Shown here: positions 6,551-6,809 of the stretch, piece by piece
How positions within the stretch are numbered: position 1 is the stretch's first letter
Layout: every line of letters begins with the position of its first letter
NCBI GenBank assembly: GCA_030586765.1
Contig: JAUQZZ010000105.1
Location: forward strand, 1 to 6,809
Length of the DNA: 6,809 bases
Reading direction: 5' to 3'
Source of the DNA: Candidatus Brocadiales bacterium
GTDB taxonomy: Bacteria > Planctomycetota > Brocadiia > Brocadiales > Bathyanammoxibiaceae
The notes under the pieces: model-generated
The model's database searches: none
What the model was told of the DNA's origin: nothing
The model's input: the letters and a program-made list of their open reading frames with translations, nothing else
Program-made: the position numbers and the translations under genes

Positions 6551-6590
6551 TTTAACAGAATCTTAACAATTCCTTAATCAAATCTTAACA
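6551..6590 (+). promoter_or_regulatory. Pho-box array (four 7-bp repeats) upstream of pstS
   Basis: TTTAACA (6551-6557), CTTAACA (6562-6568), CTTAATC (6573-6579) and CTTAACA (6584-6590) lie exactly 11 bp apart with 4-bp spacers. This is the geometry of PhoB/PhoP response-regulator boxes, in which a dimer binds two direct repeats; four repeats make two tandem boxes. The array ends 26 nt before the pstS start. Induction under phosphate starvation is the expected behaviour. The -10 element is not clear: TAATCA (6575-6580) is a weak candidate, and a -10 after the last repeat would leave no room for a leader containing the ribosome binding site. Confidence 0.82.
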
Positions 6591-6616
6591 TTGGCCTGTT
6601 AAAAGGAGGAAGAAAA

Positions 6617-6809
6617 ATGAGAAAAGTCTTGATATTTCTTGTGTTTTTGACAACTGCCCTTTGCATATCTATCACCCCTGCCAGGGCGGAGCTGAAGGGT
6701 CTCATAAAGGCGGACGGCTCAAGCACTGTGTTCCCCATCACAGAGGCAGTAGCAGAGGAGTTTCAGAAGAAATATCCTGGGGTCAAGGTAACCGTGGGCC
6801 TTTCTGGCA
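6617..6809 (+). CDS. pstS: Phosphate ABC transporter phosphate-binding protein, 5' part only
   Basis: Start of the periplasmic phosphate-binding protein of the Pst high-affinity importer; 64 codons are visible before the right edge. MRKVLIFLVFLTTALCISIT is a Sec signal peptide ending PARA, with cleavage likely before ELKG. The mature N-terminus continues IKADGSSTVFPITEAVAEEF and then VKVTVGLSG, the characteristic PstS opening in which the DGSSTV loop contributes to phosphate binding. ATG at 6617 is preceded by AAGGAGGA (6603-6610) with a 6-nt spacer. The Pho-box array directly upstream independently supports the call. The gene is transcribed away from the chrB-led operon; pstC, pstA and pstB would be expected downstream outside the window. 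Confidence 0.93.
   Translation, partial: MRKVLIFLVFLTTALCISITPARAELKGLIKADGSSTVFPITEAVAEEFQKKYPGVKVTVGLSG

Larger units (their letters stand above)
6216..6616. other. Divergent intergenic region between the chrB-like gene and pstS
   Basis: A 401-bp stretch between two genes that point away from each other. The left end holds AT-rich promoter-like sequence for the minus-strand operon, and the right end holds the Pho-box array of pstS. The middle (about 6300-6500) is less AT-rich and carries a 42-codon open frame and an imperfect dyad, with no confident gene. I see no tRNA, no convincing terminator hairpin followed by a T-run, and no insertion-sequence ends. Confidence 0.8.

Overview
The window looks like chromosomal DNA of a Gram-negative bacterium. 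It encodes a lipoprotein with eight c-type haem motifs, a probable outer-membrane beta-barrel and periplasmic ABC binding proteins. Arg codons are often AGG/AGA and Ile codons often ATA, as is common in thermophilic or anaerobic lineages such as Nitrospirota, Thermodesulfobacteria or some Desulfo-type bacteria. No gene here fixes the phylum, so this placement is only a suggestion.

Layout: positions 1-6215 hold one tightly packed gene train on the minus strand, read from right to left. The order is chrB-like gene (5247-6215), octahaem cytochrome c lipoprotein (3906-5237), beta-barrel-like outer-membrane protein (3032-3904), secreted lectin-like/DUF1080-like protein (2388-3035), ABC solute-binding protein (1367-2368) and ABC permease (1354 down to the window edge at 1, incomplete). 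Junctions are 9 nt, 1 nt, a 4-nt ATGA overlap, 19 nt and 12 nt, with good ribosome binding sites at most starts. No terminator is visible between genes, so this reads as one operon. The permease frame is open over its whole visible length but appears to start at ATT, so a search limited to ATG/GTG/TTG starts would miss its beginning.

Positions 6216-6616 are a divergent intergenic region. On its right a pstS gene starts on the plus strand (6617 to beyond the window), preceded by four 7-bp repeats with exact 11-bp spacing, a very clear Pho-box array. The middle (about 6300-6500) has a small open frame without a ribosome binding site and an imperfect dyad, both of unknown meaning.

How the genes may work together (inference): a ChrB-type protein, whose known relatives sense chromate, heads an operon for a membrane-anchored multihaem electron carrier, an outer-membrane protein, a secreted binding-type protein and an ABC importer. 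This could be a metal or oxyanion electron-transfer/uptake module. No chromate transporter chrA and no ABC ATPase lie inside the window; the ATPase would be expected just beyond the left edge. The binding protein resembles the iron(III) family but lacks the usual tyrosine pair, so the imported substrate is uncertain.
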